Made by a program: the position numbers and the translations under genes
Notes under the pieces: model-generated
Database searches by the model: none
Seen by the model: only the letters and a program-made list of their open reading frames with translations
What the model was told of the DNA's origin: nothing
In this document: positions 61,552-64,000 of the stretch, in pieces
How the letters are laid out: the number at the start of each line of letters is the position of its first letter
Numbering within the stretch: the stretch's first letter is position 1
Source of the DNA: RGIG3102 sp964525015
Lineage (GTDB): Bacteria; Bacillota; Clostridia; Oscillospirales; Ruminococcaceae
NCBI GenBank assembly: GCA_964525015.1
Contig: CAZGFY010000008.1
Location: 1 to 64,000 of the forward strand
DNA length: 64,000 bases
Reading direction: 5' to 3'

Positions 61552-62403
61552 TTACTTGTTATCCGCTAACTGAATTAATTTTTGCATTCGCCTGTTAACT
61601 GCTGATTTACTCAAAGGTGGCTCTGCTATATTCCCAAGTTCTAGAAGGGATAATTCAGGGTTTTCTAGTTTTAACTCAGCTATATATTTCAATTCATCAC
61701 TAAGTATTATAAATTTATTTTCTTCAATCAATTTATTAATTGCACTGGTATATTTTTCATTTGCTAAATTAATTTTCTCAAAATTAGCATTAGTACAATT
61801 TTCAATTCTATTTATTTTATTGCTAATATCACGCATAACCTTGCCCGACATTATTTCAAGGCAGGCATTTTGAGCGCCAACTAAGGCTAAAATCTCTTCG
61901 ATAATTTCGCTTTGCTTTGTGTATACAACATAACTATTATTTCTTTTTGAGAGTTTTAAATTAAAATCTAGTTCCTGCATTTTTTCTAAAATAATATCAG
62001 CTTTTTCTTTATCTTTTAATATGAATTCTAAGCTGTAAACCTTTTCAGGGTCGGTTATTATTGCTTTACTTATAAAAAAACCTGTTATAAAAAACGAAAT
62101 ACATCTCTCACAATGGTTATTTTTTTTAATTAATTCTTCTAAATCTTCAAAATCATAAATTTCTAATATAAACCCAAGCTTTGTTGATAATATTTCTGAA
62201 TTAATATTATATTTTCTTAATAGCTTTCTAACTGATTTTAAAACTTTTTCTAAATCTTGGCTAATTAAATTTTCATAAAAGGCAAACATTACCCCTTCTA
62301 AAAAACTAATATTGCAGCAATCATTTTTTAAAAACTTAAAATTATCCAAAGCTTCCAGCCTTGTTTTTTTAGAAAAGCTTAATCTTTCTTCTATATATTC
62401 CAT
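61552..62403 (-). CDS. whiA: DNA-binding protein WhiA
   Basis: The 283-residue protein has an N-terminal LAGLIDADG-like domain (truncated and catalytically degenerate in this family) and a C-terminal helix-turn-helix with ELSLLELGNIAEPPLSKSAVNRR (read in parts). It influences cell division and sporulation in relatives. Its start overlaps the rapZ stop by one base. Confidence 0.93.
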   Translation of the reverse strand: MEYIEERLSFSKKTRLEALDNFKFLKNDCCNISFLEGVMFAFYENLISQDLEKVLKSVRKLLRKYNINSEILSTKLGFILEIYDFEDLEELIKKNNHCERCISFFITGFFISKAIITDPEKVYSLEFILKDKEKADIILEKMQELDFNLKLSKRNNSYVVYTKQSEIIEEILALVGAQNACLEIMSGKVMRDISNKINRIENCTNANFEKINLANEKYTSAINKLIEENKFIILSDELKYIAELKLENPELSLLELGNIAEPPLSKSAVNRRMQKLIQLADNK

Positions 62404-63269
62404 TATTTTCTTCTAAATTCATCCCTATGATACTTTACTACTTGGTATCCATCTTCTTTTAAATCTTCAAATAGTTTATTAGCAAAGGTTATTGAGCGAT
62501 GCTTACCACCAGTACAGCCAAATGCAATTGTTAAATGAGTTTCCCCTTCTTTAATATATAAAGGAAGTGCTGTTTTTAATAATTCCCTTTGATTTTTATA
62601 CAGAGCCTGTGCTTCATCAAATGATAAAACATAATCACTCACCTTTTCATCATTACCAGTTAAATCTCTTAATTCTTTAATATAAAATGGATTTAATAAG
62701 CATCTCACATCAAAAAGCATATCTATATCATTTGGAACACCGAATTTAAATCCAAATGATACAACATTAATAGTTAGGATTTTCTTTTCATCATTCACAA
62801 CATAGCTTAAAAGCCTATCTTTCATTTGAAATGAAGATAGGAGCGAGCTATCTATAACAAAGTCTGCAATAGAAAATAGTGGCCTTAAAATATCCTTTTC
62901 ATAGGCAACTGCTTTTTCTAGTGAAAAATCTTTTCTGTGCATTAAAGGGTGTTTTCTTCTTGTTTCTTTATATCTATTAATTAAAACACCGTCTGTTGAA
63001 TCTAAGTAAACAACTCTTGCTGTTTTTTCTTTTTGAAGTGGAGCAATTGCTTTTATTAAATAATGAAAATCTTCACCATTTCTAATATCAACAACGAATG
63101 CAATCTTATCATTATAAGGCAAAATAGTTTCTCTATTTTCTAATAAATTTAGAATTAAAGGAGTTGGCATATTATCAATACAAAAATATCCAACATCTTC
63201 TAAAGATTTTAAAGCTAAAGTTTTACCCGATCCTGATACCCCTGTTATTATAACAAAATTATGTTTCAT
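62403..63269 (-). CDS. rapZ: RNase adapter / nucleotide-binding protein RapZ (YvcJ)
   Basis: The 288-residue protein has the P-loop GVSGSGKT near residue 9-16, CIDNMPTPLI, a Walker B-like VVYLDSTD and the C-terminal IAFGCTGGKHRSI phosphate-site. In Bacillus YvcJ is a nucleotide-binding regulator. The start at 63269 (MKHNFV) follows AAAGGAATG; the embedded ATG is rejected. It lies between murB and whiA, as usual; yvcK is absent here. Confidence 0.94.
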   Translation of the reverse strand: MKHNFVIITGVSGSGKTLALKSLEDVGYFCIDNMPTPLILNLLENRETILPYNDKIAFVVDIRNGEDFHYLIKAIAPLQKEKTARVVYLDSTDGVLINRYKETRRKHPLMHRKDFSLEKAVAYEKDILRPLFSIADFVIDSSLLSSFQMKDRLLSYVVNDEKKILTINVVSFGFKFGVPNDIDMLFDVRCLLNPFYIKELRDLTGNDEKVSDYVLSFDEAQALYKNQRELLKTALPLYIKEGETHLTIAFGCTGGKHRSITFANKLFEDLKEDGYQVVKYHRDEFRRK

Positions 63270-63302
63270 AAAACTCAACATTCCTTTCTTAATATCTAAA
63301 AA

Positions 63303-64000
63303 CTAAATTATAATCATTTCTTTTTCAATCTTTACCTTTGTTTTTTCAAAAACAATCTCTTCAACCTTTTGAGCAAGGCTTACAATATCCTCGCAAGTTG
63401 CATTGCCAACATTAACAATAAATCCTGCATGTTTTTCACTAACCATTGCACCGCCAACTCGCATTCCTTTAAGCCCACATTCATCAATTAAAGCAGCGGC
63501 AAAATACCCCACTGGCCTTTTAAAACTACTGCCTGCACTAGGAAGTTCAAGTGGCTGTTTATCTGATCTTTTGTTCATAATTTCTTTCATAAAATCAAGC
63601 ATTTTAACACTATCTGCTTTTTTTAATTTAAAATAAGCCTTTGTTATAAAAACTTTTTTTTCTTGAAATATAGAGTGTCTATATGAAAATTTTGCATCTT
63701 CTTTTTTGATTGATTTTTCATCGCCATTTTCATCAATATAATCAATTTTTACAAGGCAATCTGAAATTTCGCCACCATAAGCGCCTGCATTCATATAAAC
63801 AGAACCTCCTATATTGCCTGGTATTCCATAGCAAAATTCTAAGCCTGAAAGCGAGTGCTCTTGCAGTATTTTGCAAAAAGTAGTTAAAACAAATCCGCTT
63901 TCAACCTCTGCTATATCACTATTTATAGAATATTTATTTAATAAATTTGATTTAATTATTACCCCTCGAAATCCTTCATCTTTAAAAATGACATTTGTTC
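63303..64000 (-). CDS. murB: UDP-N-acetylenolpyruvoylglucosamine reductase (N-terminus beyond the window)
   Basis: About 232 residues of the open frame are visible, continuing to the right edge. They carry the FAD/substrate segment CYGIPGNIGGSVYMNAGAYG, SYRHSIFQ, PSAGSSFKRP and the closing VGNATCEDI. The reading frame runs without a stop upstream of the internal ATG at 63794, with DEGFRGVIIK near the edge, so that ATG is not the start. It makes UDP-MurNAc for peptidoglycan. Confidence 0.95.
   Translation of the reverse strand, partial: TNVIFKDEGFRGVIIKSNLLNKYSINSDIAEVESGFVLTTFCKILQEHSLSGLEFCYGIPGNIGGSVYMNAGAYGGEISDCLVKIDYIDENGDEKSIKKEDAKFSYRHSIFQEKKVFITKAYFKLKKADSVKMLDFMKEIMNKRSDKQPLELPSAGSSFKRPVGYFAAALIDECGLKGMRVGGAMVSEKHAGFIVNVGNATCEDIVSLAQKVEEIVFEKTKVKIEKEMIII

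Noticed and set aside
63303..63794. murB starting at the ATG at 63794
   Set aside because: The same frame continues upstream with conserved MurB residues (CYGIPG, DEGFRG) to the window edge, so this Met is internal.
1..64000. CRISPR arrays, tRNA or rRNA genes, insertion sequences
   Set aside because: No regularly spaced repeats, cloverleaf-like segments, rRNA blocks or transposase reading frames were seen on reading the window.

Overview
The window is about 64 kb of low-GC DNA from a spore-forming Clostridia-type Firmicute. The evidence is the complete spoIIIAA-AH operon plus yunB, a tyrosine T-box, type III glutamine synthetase, an ANTAR antiterminator next to glnA, Bacillus-type Fe-S PurF, GatCAB, and the murB-rapZ-whiA order. 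Sigma-A promoters with 17-bp spacers and intrinsic terminators are easy to read. A run of exactly 100 N at 9052-9151 marks a scaffold join, so this is a draft or metagenome assembly. No tRNA, rRNA, CRISPR array, transposase or prophage was seen.

Layout, left to right. At 1-1.9 kb are a truncated sugar-binding lipoprotein gene and its MsmK/UgpC-type ATPase, each with a LacI-family operator. Next come xerC/D on the plus strand, an EamA exporter, two small membrane proteins, and yajC-tgt-queA (tRNA queuosine and secretion). The plus-strand gene capA is followed by the N gap. From 9.2 to 16.8 kb is a nitrogen island: glnN, an N-acetyl sugar amidotransferase gene, and divergently glnA, an ANTAR regulator gene, pyrG and a small membrane protein gene. 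The shared glnA/amidotransferase intergenic region carries back-to-back promoters, each followed at once by an intrinsic terminator.

From 16.9 to 64 kb every gene is on the minus strand. Read in the direction of transcription (right to left) the units are: murB (partial)-rapZ-whiA-dnaE-pfkA; yunB-ligA-gatC-gatA-gatB; ade and a methyltransferase gene; purC-purF-purB; an MBOAT/SGNH acyl-transfer pair and a YgjP-like peptidase; spoIIIAA-AH; asp23; nusB, a tsaD-like gene, xseA, xseB, ispA, yuiD, dxs, tlyA, nadK, argR and recN; T-box tyrS and a phosphoesterase; tig-clpP-clpX; lepB-rbgA-rnhB-yraN. This keeps much of the Bacillus yqhY-recN synteny, but tyrS replaces spoIVB-spo0A after recN.

Most genes are ordinary housekeeping genes. 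The more unusual content is regulatory: an orphan Shine-Dalgarno followed by a hairpin-rich 112-nt leader before the ABC ATPase; the double-attenuated glnA/amidotransferase region with a receiver-degenerate ANTAR protein and a glnA lacking some feedback residues; and a terminator that contains the ribosome-binding site of the next gene. Starts were moved downstream where a Shine-Dalgarno decided, because this genome often places an ATG directly inside or after AAAGGA.
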